A stretch of DNA of 64,000 nucleotides from Enoplolaimus lenunculus (lineage: Eukaryota; Nematoda; Enoplea; Enoplida; Thoracostomopsidae), in contig JASANG010001006.1 in NCBI GenBank assembly GCA_030248215.1, positions 62,001 to 126,000 on the forward strand, read 5' to 3'. The notes beneath the pieces were generated by a model, which searched no databases, was not told the origin of the DNA, and saw only the letters and a list, made by a program, of their open reading frames with translations. This document shows, piece after piece, positions 34,206 to 45,700 of the stretch (the first letter of the stretch is position 1; every line of letters begins with the position of its first letter). Made by a program: the position numbers and the translations under genes.

Positions 34206-34474
34206 CAGTGTGCAAGCGGAGGTCTGCCACCGGTTCCGGTAGAATTTTTGCCAAAGATTCCGGCAAGTTCGGTAGTAATATTTTGCATAATTTTGCAAAA
34301 TTTATCTGCTTAGCGCGTTTCGTTTTACTTTTGTCACAATTTTCAGGAACGAATTTCCGAAATTTCCAATTATCTAGTTAACCATCGTTTTTACAACCTA
34401 TTTTCGCCTGATCTCCGGCTCCGGCAAGTTTCGTTGACCTCCAAATCCGGTATTTTTCACTTCCGGTTGCACCC
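34206..34474. repeat. CAGGGTGCAACCGG-type element
   Basis: CAGTGTGCAAGCGGAGGTCTG to CACTTCCGGTTGCACCCAG; shorter than the 19035 copy by a deletion in the AT-rich middle (the AAACAACTTAACAAC segment is missing). Confidence 0.65.
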
Positions 34475-35272
34475 AGCAACATATCCATTCATATTTGATA
34501 AAATACAGCTGCAGTATGATCTATTTTTGAGAAGTTGCGGTATTTCCCTAGTGAAATGTTCCGCATTTTTATAAGAGTTGTGCTGTTCAACGACTTTGTC
34601 TTAGAGATCATTATGGCAGCTTAAATTACCGAAATTTCTTAAACTAACCTTTGGCAACACTTTGCAAACTTCCTAAAAATCAATTTGTAATACGTTATTT
34701 TGGTTCACCCTCTGGCGCCGGCAAAATTTGTGGACCTCGGCACCTGAATTTTTTTTGACTGCACCTAATAATTTACACAATTACCAACAATGAGTAGTAA
34801 TATAGCAATAAAATCCTAGAACACACCATTACAACATCAAAAGTACCGCTTACAGAGAGTCACCTTTAGAAAATAAGCAAAAATGAAAGCACAAGAACAT
34901 TTGCTTTTCTCCAGTACGTTCACAATCCGAACAACGAACAATATTACTAAAGCACATTGTTTCAAAAATCGGGAACTAAATATTATATAGAATGATGTTT
35001 GAATCTGAATTATAATTTTTTTGGCATCTAATGGACCAAAATTATCCCATCTCAAAACGCTACATTTACATACATTGTTATGAACAAGATGCAAATATGT
35101 TTTCTGTTGAATGATAAAATCTGGCATATATAGGATATCGAAACCGATTGAGAATAGTCACCACAAGTCAAACCGGAAATCCGGCCGCGTTACAGTTTCC
35201 GACCCCGGCAAGCTTCCAACCCATGTACCATACAAACAGTTAATAATATTTGAAATACGGCTAGCGGTTGAT

Positions 35273-35345
35273 TTACGCTGCAGCATTTTCTTGGAATTGT
35301 TTTGACTGAGCGCGAACCCTTTTTTCGTATTCAACTCGATTTTGA
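35273..35345 (-). CDS. ubc-9: ubc-9 exon 5 and stop
   Basis: The acceptor is a long T-run ending TTTCAG. It completes Cys, reads [18 protein letters not shown] and a short Ala tail, and stops at TAA (35273-35275). Confidence 0.94.
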
Positions 35346-38300
35346 CTGAAAAAAAAAACAGCAAAGGTACAAAAATAAGAGTAACTGTCATCTACTTTAA
35401 TTAAACCGAACCGTGAGTTAACTATAAGACGCGTTAAATTATCTACAATTTCAGGCTTTCAAATCATGTTAACTGTCATTGCTAACAACCAGAATGCAAA
35501 AGCTCACCAGTAAATTTGATAAGCTTCGGCTTGTGCTGGATCTTGAATATTGGGATTATTGAGGAGATCCTGGATACCCAGAAGAATCTAGAAAAAGATA
35601 AACCAAACAGATGAACAATGCAGTGTCACACAAACGTTTCGCAAATTCAATGTTTACTTTGCTTTACACGCCACAAATAGCATGAGCTAATATGGCAGTT
35701 TCTTTATCGTAGATATCCTTTTGGCACACATAGCATTGTACGACATCTATAGTATACTTACTTGTTTGATAGTGATAGCCGGACGCCAGTCTTTGTTTTC
35801 ATCCAAAAGAGAAAGGCAAACTGTGCCCGACGGATAGATGTTCGGGTGAAATAAAGGCGGAACAAACTTACCTGAAATGACAATAAATTATTAAGAAGTT
35901 GCTCAGAATCGAAAGTTAATTTTAACATAGTTTTCAACAGAATAATATCAAAAACAGTCATACGCATGTTGAAACCACTACAAGCTATATTGTAAGCCTG
36001 AGAGACATTCTTGTCTTCACACATACGCAACGCATGAATTGCTCATTGTACGCAGTGTACCGGGATGGCATAGAGCCATTTGACTGATTCCAAATCCAAG
36101 TCCGAAGCTATTATGATTTTGCCGCATCTGAACCTTGCCAGGGATGAGCGGTCTCAGCCAAAAACCGAGACCTGACTACCGACACCGGCCATTAGTGTTA
36201 GGCAATTACCATTTTTTCTACTGGACAGCCAACCGGCGGCCAAGTAAACGTTTGACCGGCCGGTCGGCCAATACTAATTTTGAAAATTATCAAACATCTT
36301 CATAATGGTATATATCGTTACGTTTCCATAAGCTATACCAATCATTTTAGACTCAGTAATTGAACAAGAAACGACCTCGCTGTGATATACGCTAACTAAG
36401 AACAAGTTCAGTAGTATCTCATATGCTTTAATAGAAGACAGTTTACCGCATTGTTTCTAAATATTTTTATATGCAACATCTACGAAAAATATTGGCGATC
36501 ACTCTTCCTTCATGTAATTAATACGACGGAACGTTTAATGATCAAGATATTGGTCCATGTTACACTGAGGGCTGTCCCGCTGTATAGGAATAATAACAGG
36601 TAGGAGTACAGCTTAGACAAACCAGCGACCAAAACATGCCTGCTTGAAACTGTTTACGCACAATAAACAGGCGCGTGACCGAGGAAGGTTCAGGTGTCAA
36701 CAGCCCTTGTTTTGGATTTTAATTCTTTTACTGGAACAGCAAAAATTTCTAATAAAGTATATAACTGTGTTTTTGGCGCTTTTCGTGTGAAAATTCCCTA
36801 GTGCGAAGAGCTTGAAGACAGCAGCCCCCACTCTGCTTAGAGTCCTTTTAAATCGCAGGGTATTAGGGGAAGCGGTAGCTTTGTAAATTTATTTATATAT
36901 GTATGCAATAACCAGGATGCAACCGGGATTACAATTTCCCGGAACCGGAATTATAATTTACCGAAACCAGAATTTAAAAAATTACCGGAAACGCAAGAAA
37001 AATGCATTTTAAGTTTCTTTTTGTAAAACTATTCATTTTTGGTCATCGCCGACAAAATTATAATTTTCTATAGAATGTATTTTTAATGTTTTTCGTAGTT
37101 TTTTGTGTTTTTCATACTTTGTGTGTTTTTCAGAATATTTACTCATAAATCATAATTACTGCGTAACACGAACAATTCATACATTTACAGCGAAATTTAA
37201 TTCAGCAGGCTTCATTTCTTTCAACAATATTGACTTCTACTTTTTAAAGGTGTACCAGGATTTCCTGAATCTTCAACTTCTGGTTTCGGTTCCAAACCAC
37301 CGAGACTAAAAAAACCGAGACCGAAACCAGCCAAGTACAGAGACTTGCCAAGACCGAGACTCCCATACCTGACCTCGACTTAGAGAAATCCATTCATTTC
37401 AGGGTGCGACCAAATATCCGGCATCACAAATATCGACACCACATCCGGCTCCGATATATATGTTAATTTGCCAGATGTTTTTTAAACTTAATGTATGTAT
37501 TTATTTATGCCAACTGAATGGAACTGATTGGATTGACTTACTTCTACATACTTTTCCGTCGCACATGCGTTGTAAACGTGCCCATGTACGTTCACAATCT
37601 TTATTGGGTTAAAATAACGCTAAAAAACTTGACAAAGATGGGCAGTCTTATTCTTAGGGGCGTACCAGTATCTAAGCAAAAATAATAGCCTTAACCTAAT
37701 TTCTGAGCCTGACCTATTATATAGCACGTATGAAAAACTTAATACCCTTATTAGTAACATGGGTCAAACAAATATTGCGACTGAACTTAACGCACACAAA
37801 CATAGAATTAATAGGGGAATAGGTTCGTTGCTAAACTGTTAAAAATTCGTCGTCGTTGGATGCTAAGTTTTATCACGTAAACACTTTGAATACCTAAGGT
37901 TATACGGCTACAGCTGTGGCATTTTTTGGCATCCGGTCGCACCCTGATTTATTTGCGTAAAACTATTGCAAAACTGTCAACGTCTAACATGCCGGCTTAG
38001 CAAATCTGCTCTATGCAAGCAATGAAACATGTGAATTTTGTATTTTCAAAAACCGAATTAATTCATACATGGATTGAGGTTTAAAGCGCAAGTAAGTACT
38101 AAAAGTTTTCCAAAAAAAATCTGATCACTGTGTCGCATTAATGTTGGAGCGTTCGCTCAAGGATGCGTAGGCCCACAAGTTCGAAATAACTTTACTCCAG
38201 CTTTTTAAGCTGCAACTCGACGTTTCATGTGCCCAAACGATCCTGCTTTATGCTTTACTAGCAACTTACAGGACATAACAAGTAACAAACTTGCATTTAG

Positions 38301-39286
38301 GAGGCGTCGACGGATAATCATCTTTGAACATCATTGTTAAATGGTACAATCCACCTTCCCAAGGGGTCCCAGCTTTTCCAGGTATCGCACACTCCCACAA
38401 AAACAAATTCATACTACCGTCTGGATTTTTCGAAGGTTTTGCTATGAAGCCCTGAAATAAACGTCGTTTTAGCTGGCGGATAAAAATAATATGCAACATA
38501 TAATGCCATATCTGCCCAAATGCTGCTTTACAAATCGAAACCATATTCTTCTACCAAGGATGCAAAACAACCGCTTAATGTGTGCATTATCTGCTTGAAG
38601 TTTAGAAACACATCAAAGTTGGAGAACAATTTACGATAATTTACGATATTCTAAACAATTTTTCGTTCAATTTTACATGACTGAGGTAGATTTCATTTAG
38701 AAGCAGCAATGTTGAAAAACGGGAACATTTGTCCAAATAAGCACTTTTGTCAAAGCCTGCGCCACCCTCCAAGTTTTAAAAAAGAAGTCTAAGCCTAAGC
38801 ATAAGCCTAAGCCTTCGTTCAACATGTTCGCGACGTTTACAAATTTGATTAAACTGGTTAAAAAAGCAAGAATGAAGATGATATAAAGGTATTATATAGC
38901 AAATAATAACATGTCGTTCTTTGTTTTTAAAACTTGGAGGGTGTCACAGGCTTCGACAAGTGCTTATTAGGGCACTGTTGTCGAAGCCTGTGCCATCAGC
39001 CTTCTGCCACAGACCCCCAATGAGCGACTGCGGCTTGAAAGTTTGTGCGTACGGAGTATTATCAATCTCAATCCTAGTTATGTAACCAAAATTTGATTTG
39101 CTAAATGTTAGTGGTTAGTGCGTTATATAGGTAGCACAGGCTTCGACAAAAGCGCCGAAAAACGCTGCAGTCGGCCGGTTAAAGAATCCAGTACAGCATG
39201 CAAATACTATACCCACTTACAAATGGGTGGTCTTTTCTCCAACCCTTTCGTTCTTCCGCTAATCTGCCAGCCGCAATTCCAGACAT
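35273..39286 (-). CDS. ubc-9: SUMO-conjugating enzyme UBC9 (UBE2I orthologue)
   Basis: The gene encodes the sole E2 that takes SUMO from the E1 as a thioester and passes it to lysines of target proteins, mainly in the nucleus. Five exons (39221-39286, 38295-38451, 35762-35871, 35508-35587, 35273-35345) join in frame to 161 residues, against 158 in human. The start is [20 protein letters not shown]; the HPN motif is residues 83-85 and the catalytic cysteine in GTVCLSLL is residue 93, the family's usual number. [13 protein letters not shown] and [13 protein letters not shown] are near-invariant UBC9 blocks. The C-terminus is [14 protein letters not shown] plus a short Gln/Ala tail. All residues expected for activity are present. 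Four junctions use GT-AG and one GC-AG. The long introns carry small elements. Confidence 0.97.
35508..35587 (-). CDS. ubc-9: ubc-9 exon 4
   Basis: 80 bases, acceptor TTTTCTAG, from [16 protein letters not shown] to TAC TG, the first two bases of a cysteine codon; donor TG|GTGAGC. Confidence 0.95.
35762..35871 (-). CDS. ubc-9: ubc-9 exon 3 (active site)
   Basis: 110 bases, acceptor CATTTCAG, donor CAA|GTAAGT. It completes Cys75 and runs to Gln111, carrying HPN, Cys93 and [16 protein letters not shown]. Confidence 0.96.
35872..38294 (-). other. GC-AG intron of ubc-9
   Basis: The donor reads AAAT|GCAAGT and the acceptor TTTCAG|GTAAGTTT. Only this pairing rebuilds P-K-C-K-F in frame with standard intron ends; no GT at the donor side gives the conserved protein. 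The intron is 2423 bases and contains the element at 37400-37947. Confidence 0.85.
37400..37947. repeat. CAGGGTGCGACC-ended element with nested TTAGGC remnant
   Basis: CAGGGTGCGACCAAATATCC at the left and GGCATCCGGTCGCACCCTG at the right are inverted. Inside, 37650-37757 (TCTTAGGGGCGTACCAGTA ... AGTAACATGGGTC) looks like a decayed TTAGGC-type element. The segment GGGTCAAACAAATATTGC following it also occurs near 3901, so part of this interior belongs to the host element. Confidence 0.65.
38295..38451 (-). CDS. ubc-9: ubc-9 exon 2
   Basis: 157 bases, acceptor TTATTTCAG, residues 23-74 plus the first base of Cys75. Contains [15 protein letters not shown]. The donor is AAAT|GCAAGT. Confidence 0.96.
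38732..38972. repeat. Inverted-repeat element in ubc-9 intron 1, with TTAGGC run
   Basis: The left arm AATAAGCACTTTTGTCAAAG then CCTGCGCCACCCTCCAAG is inverted in the right arm CTTGGAGGGTGTCACAGG then CTTCGACAAGTGCTTATT. The interior carries CTAAGCCTAAGCATAAGCC, so hexamers occur in this family too. Confidence 0.7.
38971..39151. repeat. Second inverted-repeat element in ubc-9 intron 1
   Basis: GGCACTGTTGTCGAAGCCTG and the inverted CAGGCTTCGACAAAAGCGCC share the GTCGAAGCCTGTG word with the element next to it. Confidence 0.6.
39221..39286 (-). CDS. ubc-9: ubc-9 exon 1
   Basis: 66 bases from ATG, encoding residues 1-22 (MSGIA to DHPF), phase 0, donor TTT|GTAAGT. This N-terminal helix binds SUMO and E1 in the family. 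Confidence 0.95.
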
Positions 39287-39854
39287 TATTAAACAAGGTA
39301 AACACGAAATTTATCGTTCGAGATACAAAAATCACTCAAATAAAAATAAACATGAACTCTCGAAAATAAAATACTTGTAGCGAATCTTCGTTTTTGAAGA
39401 TATTACATATTACGGAACGGACAAAATAATACTCTATATAGCAAAAATTAACGAAACTGTTGCTAACTTTCGATTTATTTTCAGCATTTCGGCAATGAAC
39501 AATATCTAACATGCTACCTCGCTGACTAGCTATGTACCTTTTATCGAACCATCACAGATTTTAGCAGCAATGCAGACCTTATTTTCTACTTCTTTTCTCA
39601 TGCTAATGCCAGGGAAGGATAAAAAGAAGTAGGACGTAAGTGTTGAATATATATGCAGCAAAAGAAATAAATAAATAATGTACTATAACTTGCGAAACAC
39701 TTAACTTGCAGTAAATGTCGGTACGTGCTGCACGCTTTGCGAATACGGGTCTTAATTAATGTACTGATTTTGTTTTGAAGTTTTATTAGGTGTGACTTCA
39801 AACGAACGTTGACACCACAAGATAAAAATATGCCCGCTCCAAAATGAGGTTCTG

Positions 39855-40036
39855 TACTGGAATTAAAATTAATTAGGGTATAGCTTTTCGTTCGCTTGGC
39901 TCGCGATATTTTTTTCAAGTCGTGTTCAGCTGCCAAGCCCGCCAACCAAAAGTTTAGGGGACATAAAAGAGAACTCAGAAATAGGTCTCGGATCCGACTA
40001 GGAAAACGTGGCCAACCTATATCTCGCTAAAAATTT
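39855..40036. repeat. Dispersed repeat, left-flank copy
   Basis: TTCTGTACTGGAATTAAAAT through CTCGCGATATTTTTTTCAAG and CAGCTGCCAAGCCCGCC matches 49855-50045 closely. The function is unknown; the GCTTTTCGTTCGCTTGGCTCG word also resembles sequences at 8160 and 28095. Confidence 0.6.
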
Positions 40037-40587
40037 GAAGTGGTCACTGCTAGAGTTCTATGTTCACTTTATGCGGAAACCCAACGCACGGACGTGGCAG
40101 GATGCGGCCCCCAATCCAAATTTCTCCGTACGCCACGGGTTACTACAGCTAAATGGGGGAGAAATGTAAAAACAACTGTAACTTTTTTATGGGGAGAAAC
40201 AACCTGTCGAAATTTCGAGCATGCGACGGACATTTTTCGCCCAAATTAAAATCTATGTGCATGTGTAGTGCGGTAGTTTGTGTCTAACCAAAAACATAGT
40301 TACCAAGAAACTGTTTGAAATAAGAATATTCGGGGTGAAAAGCGGAAGCTGTTGTGCACCATTTCTGTTTTTATTTTTACACTGGGGCGAACTGTAAGCG
40401 TAGAGCTCTTGAACATTGATTTCTGTACATACTTTTAAACCAATATATAAAGAAGTTTGCAGCGGAAAGCGAAATGCATAAAACGACCAATCAGATTTGC
40501 TGAAGTAAACTTCCATACAGTTTTTACGCGGGGTTCTCACGCTGTACCAGTGGCACCTCGTAGCTCTAAGCACGTTTTGTCCTTGTT

Positions 40588-40796
40588 CACTTCAAAAAAT
40601 GGTGAGTCAAATTGAATCTCTCCGAATTAAACTTTTCGTGACTACACAATTGAGTAAAACTTCGACTCCACTAGAGCCAAATTTGACTCACTGAGTCGCA
40701 CGTTTTACTCTGGCGGAGTCGAATTTGACTAAATTTGTGTACTCCCGAGAAGACTATTTTGGAGACAGTCAATTTGACTCACCATTTTTTGCAGTG
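40588..40796. repeat. GAGTC fold-back element, copy 5
   Basis: CACTTCAAAAAATGGTGAG to CCATTTTTTGCAGTG, with the GAGTCGCACGTTTTACTC core. Confidence 0.85.
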
Positions 40797-41439
40797 TTGA
40801 TTTTGACGCCATCATAAAATGTGATCTTAACCACGGGTATGACGAAAAACGTGAATGTCACTTGTCATTAGCTACAAATCCCTGATTTCCAGCGATTATA
40901 GCACACAAATAGCAGTATGACTTACGTCACCACGAAAAAATTATGCGAATATCGCATGATATATATTTCTAAACTCTACAAAATGTCCAATATTATCTAA
41001 GACAATGTCGTTTGTGCGCCCTGATAAATCAGTAAAAAGCTAGATAAAACATAGCATTATGATTTCAAACGCTGAATTACCCTATATCTAATTTTCCCTG
41101 AGTTACGTTCCTAAGTACAAATACATAATACATATTTCATATATACTAGCAATGAACATTCTGCAGGGCATTCTGGTTAGTTTAGCACTGTAGACATTTT
41201 AAAACGTGTCATATGATATTGACATACAATATTTCGAATATCTCATACAATGTTGCAGTATAAACAGCGACTGTTAAAAGATAGCAGACACTGCAAATTT
41301 TTTTAATTTATAGCGGATTAACGTGCACACAAAATGTTACCGCGATTGTAATAGTGACAAATTTTGTTCCAGGTTGCTCCAATTGTAACTTAAACCCCGT
41401 ATTGGCAGAACACATGGCGGAAAAGTTGAACAAGCAAAG

Positions 41440-41760
41440 TACCCAACCAAATTCCAGTGTTTTCACTGACCTACATAATTTAAGTTTTGACCGGTTAGTT
41501 ACCGAATTGCGGTAGTCAACTCTCAAATGATTTGCAAATAGAGTCATGGTGCTTGATTCTGATTGGCTACTTTCTGGTGTAGCATAAAATATTAACTCCC
41601 CTGAAAATGAACCCCACAGTCAATATTATATATAATTTTGACTCTCCTTTTATATTATATATAAATTTTAAACTCTCTGTCTGTATGTAACATTGACTCC
41701 CACGGTTACGGTTGACATCGCCGAATTAGAACGTCCGTTTATTTTCAAATTGAAAACTGA
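41440..41760. repeat. Dispersed repeat shared with 50049-50480
   Basis: CCAAATTCCAGTGTTTTCAC, GATTCTGATTGGCTACTTTC, TATTAACTCCCCTGAAAATG and GTAACATTGACTCCCACGG recur in order in the right flank of the minisatellite. Confidence 0.65.
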
Positions 41761-41795
41761 TTATTAAATTCTTTAATACGTAGAACGCGAAGTAT

Positions 41796-42642
41796 AAACT
41801 AGAAAAAATTGCTCAGCACTTGAGCAGCGTAGAATATGCTTCATATTCCTATTAAAAGAACAGTAACTAGACCAGCACATTCGTTCGATTTAACCTGGAA
41901 AAATATTAAGAAACAATGGCGTCCAAAATCATGTTGACTATTAATTCTTCTGAAACAGATTGCGGACAGCAAATCTATTTTTATGTTGAAAGTTTTTCGC
42001 AGATTTATTAGGTATTTTAAGAAATTTCTTAGATAATGGCAGGGTTACAGAGACATGGCTGAAGTATAGCGATCTTTGCTTTTGCCAGATTAGTCGATGC
42101 TGCCAGAAATACGGTGAGAATTTTGAGCCTCTAGTCGTGACTATGCAGTGAAACAAATAACTCGGTAGACCTGTAAACTTGTTTGTTTGTCGCTAAGGTT
42201 AAAAGTCGGCTAAAGTCAAGAGTCGCTTTTAACGCATCAATTGCGAGTCATTTAGTGACAATCCCTTGTATGAGAAAGTATCTAAAACAAAACTGGTCAT
42301 CAATACTCTAACTCACCAATTATGTCGCCATACAGTGTTCTTATGAAATTCAATTAACTATGTTAATAGAGAGCCAAAGGTGAGTTTAGTACGTTCGTGT
42401 AGAAAACTTCAATACACATTTTAAGCAAAACATTTGTTTCTTACAAAAAGAAAATTACAGAAATTTTGCTATCCGCAATATGTTTCAGAAGAATTAATAG
42501 TCAACATGATTTTGGACGCCATTGTTTCTTAATATTTTTCCAGGTTACATCGAACGAATGTGCTGGTCTAGTTACTGTTCTTTTAATAGGAATATGAAGC
42601 ATATTCTACGCTGCTCAAGTGCTGAGCAATTTTTTCTAGTTT
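41796..42642. repeat. Long inverted-repeat (fold-back) element
   Basis: Left arm 41796-41973 and right arm 42465-42642 are inverted copies of about 178 bp with few differences, e.g. AGAAAAAATTGCTCAGCACT against its complement at the far end. The 490-bp centre has no clear frame. It lies inside the repeat at 41440, whose other copy (50049) lacks it. Confidence 0.8.
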
Positions 42643-42794
42643 CAACCGCTTTACCAAGCTGCTGTATATCCAGCAATCTGAACAATGAAAAATGAGAAGA
42701 CTGATTAAACTAAAAACAGAGTTTCATTAAATCGTTTGCATGACAGAAACTTTTATTTTGACAACAAGCGCCTAACCAACGTATTTGTATAAAA

Positions 42795-45700
42795 CCAACC
42801 ATTGGGGCGAAACAACCACGAAGTGACATTGTTCGTTGGGTAAACCAACCGTTGGGGTGAAGCCAACCATTGGGCTGAAACCAACCGTTGGGGTGAAACA
42901 AACCGTTGGGGTGAAACCAACCGTTGCGGTGAAACCAAACGTTGGGGTGAAACTAACCGTTGGGGTGAAACCAACCGTTGGGGTGAAACCGACTGTTGGA
43001 GTAAAAGCAACCGTTGGGGTGAAACCAACCGTTGCGGTGAAACCAACCGTGGGGGTGAAACTAACCGTTTGGGTTAAACTAACCGTTGGGGTTAAACCAA
43101 TCGTTGGGGTGAAACCAACCGTTGAGGTGAAACCAACCGTTGAGGTGAAACCAACTGTTGGGGTGAAACTAACCGTTGGGGTGAAACCAACCGTTGGGGT
43201 GAAACCAACCGTGCGGGTGAAACTAACCGTTCGGGTAAAACTAACCGTTGGGGTAAAACCAATCGTTGGGGTGAAACCAACCGTTGAGGTGAAACCAACC
43301 GTTGAGGTGAAACCAACCGTTGGGGTGAAACTAACCGTTGGGGTGAAACCAACCGTGCGGGTGAAACCAACCGAGCGGGTGAAACCAACCGTTGGGGTGA
43401 AAGTAACCGTTGCGGTGAAACCAACCGTTAGGGTAAAACCAATCGTTGGGGTGATACCAATCGTTTGGGTGAAACCAATCGTTGCGGTGAAACCAAACGT
43501 TGGGGTAAAACCAATCGGTGGGGTGAAACCAACCGTTTGGGTGAAATCAACCGTTGGGGTGAAACCAACCGTTGGGATGAAACCAACAGTGCGGGTGAAA
43601 CCAACCGTTGGGGTGAAACCAACCGTTGGGGTGAAACCAACCGTTGGGGTGAAACCAACCGTTGGGGTGAAACCAACCGTTGGGGTGAAACCAACAGTTG
43701 GGGTGAAACCAACCGTTTGGTTGATAAAAACCGTTGCGGTGAAACCAACCGTTGGGATGAAACTAACCGTTGGGATAAAACCAACCGTTGCGGTGAAATC
43801 AACCGTTGGGGTGAAACCAACCGTTGCGGTGAAACCAACCGTTGGAGTGAAACCAACCATTGGGGTGAAACCAACCGTTTGGATGAAACTAACCGTTGCG
43901 GTGAAACCAACCGTTGGGGTGAAACTAACCGTTGGGGTGTAACCAACCGTTGGGGTGAAACCAACCGTTGGGGTGAAACCAACCGTTGGGGTGAAACCAA
44001 CCGTTGGGGTGAAACCAACCGTTGGGGTTAAACCAACCGTTGGGGTGAAACGGACTGTTGGGGTGAAACGGACTGTTGGAGTGAAACCGACTGTTGGAGT
44101 GAAAGCAACCGTTGGGGTGAAACCAACCGTTGGGGTGAAACAAACCGTTGGGGTGAAACCAACCGTTGGGGTGAAACCAACCGTTGGGGTGAAACCGACA
44201 GTTGGGGTGAAACCAACCGTTGGGGTGAAACCAACCGTTGGGGTGAAACCAATCGTTTGGGTGAAACCAACCGTTGGGGTGAAACCAACCATTGGGGTGA
44301 AACCAACCGTTAGGGTGAAACCAACCGTTAGGGTGAAACCAACCCTTGGGGTGAAACTAACCGTTGGGGGGAAACCAACCGTTGGGGTGAAACCAACCGT
44401 GCGGGTGAAACCAACCGTTTGGGTAAAACTAACCGTTGGGGTAAAACCAATCGTTGGGGTGAAACCAACCGTTGAGGTGAAACCAACCGTTGAGGTGAAA
44501 CCAACCGTTGGGGTGAAACTAACCGTTGGGGTGAAACCAACCGTGCGGCTGAAACCAACCGAGCGGGTGAAAGTAACCGTTGCGGTGAAACCAACCGTTA
44601 GGGTAAAACCAACCGTTGGGGTGAAAGTAACCGTTGCGGTGAAACCAACCGTTAGGGTAAAACCAATCGTTGGGGTGAAACCAACCGTTTGGGTGAAACC
44701 AATCGTTGCGGTGAAACCAAGCGTTGGGGTAAAACCAATCGGTGGGGTGAAACCAACCGTTTGGGTGAAATCAACCGTTGGGGTGAAACCAACCGTTGGG
44801 ATGAAACCAACAGTGCGGGTGAAACCAACCGTTGGGGTGAAACCAACCGTTGGGGTGAAACCAACCGTTGGGGTGAAACCAACCGTTGGGATGAAACCAA
44901 CCGTTGGGGTGAAACCAACCATTGGGGTGAAACCAACCGTTTGGATGAAACTAACCGTTGCGGTGAAACCAACCGTTGGGGTGAAACTAACCGTTGGGAT
45001 AAAACCAACCGTTGCGGTGAAATCAACCGTTGGGGTGAAACCAACAGTGCGGGTGAAACCAACCGTTGCGGTGAAACCAACCGTTGGGGTGAAACCAACC
45101 ATTGGGGTGAAACCAACCGTTTGGATGAAACTAACCGTTGCGGTGAAACCAACCGTTGGGGTGAAACTAACCGTTGGGGTGTAACCAACCGTTGGGGTGA
45201 AACCAACCGTTCGGGTGAAACCAACCGTTGGGGTGAAACCAACCGTTGGGGTGAAACTAACCGTTGGGGTGTAACCAACCGTTGGGGTAAAACCAATCGG
45301 TGGGGTGAAACCAACCGTTTGGGTGAAATTAACCGTTGGGGTGAAACCAACCGTTGAGATGAAACCAACAGTGCGGGTGAAACCAACCGTTGGGGTGAAA
45401 CCAACCGTTGGGGTGAAACCAACCGTTGGGGTGAAACCAACCGTTGGGATGAAACCAACCGTTGGGGTGAAACCAACCATTGGGGTGAAACCAACCGTTT
45501 GGATGAAACTAACCGTTGCGGTGAAACCAACCGTTGGGGTGAAACTAACCGTTGGGATAAAACCAACCGTTGCGGTGAAATCAACCGTTGGGGTGAAACC
45601 AACCGTTGCGGTGAAACCAACCGGTGGAGTGAAACCAACCATTGGGGTGAAACCAACCGTTTGGATGAAACTAACCGTTGCGGTGAAACCAACCGTTGGG

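Larger units (their letters stand above)
25649..35272. other. Gene-free stretch rich in nested elements
   Basis: This interval holds the elements listed between 25723 and 34474. A 60-residue frame after a good acceptor at 27697 (CCTATTTTGCAG; frame begins VVHFNTILFGWFYMMRAN) looks protein-like but has no clear donor or homologue. I leave it unassigned. Confidence 0.45.

Noticed and set aside
39118-39369. Plus-strand 83-codon frame
   Set aside because: It is the antisense shadow of ubc-9 exon 1.
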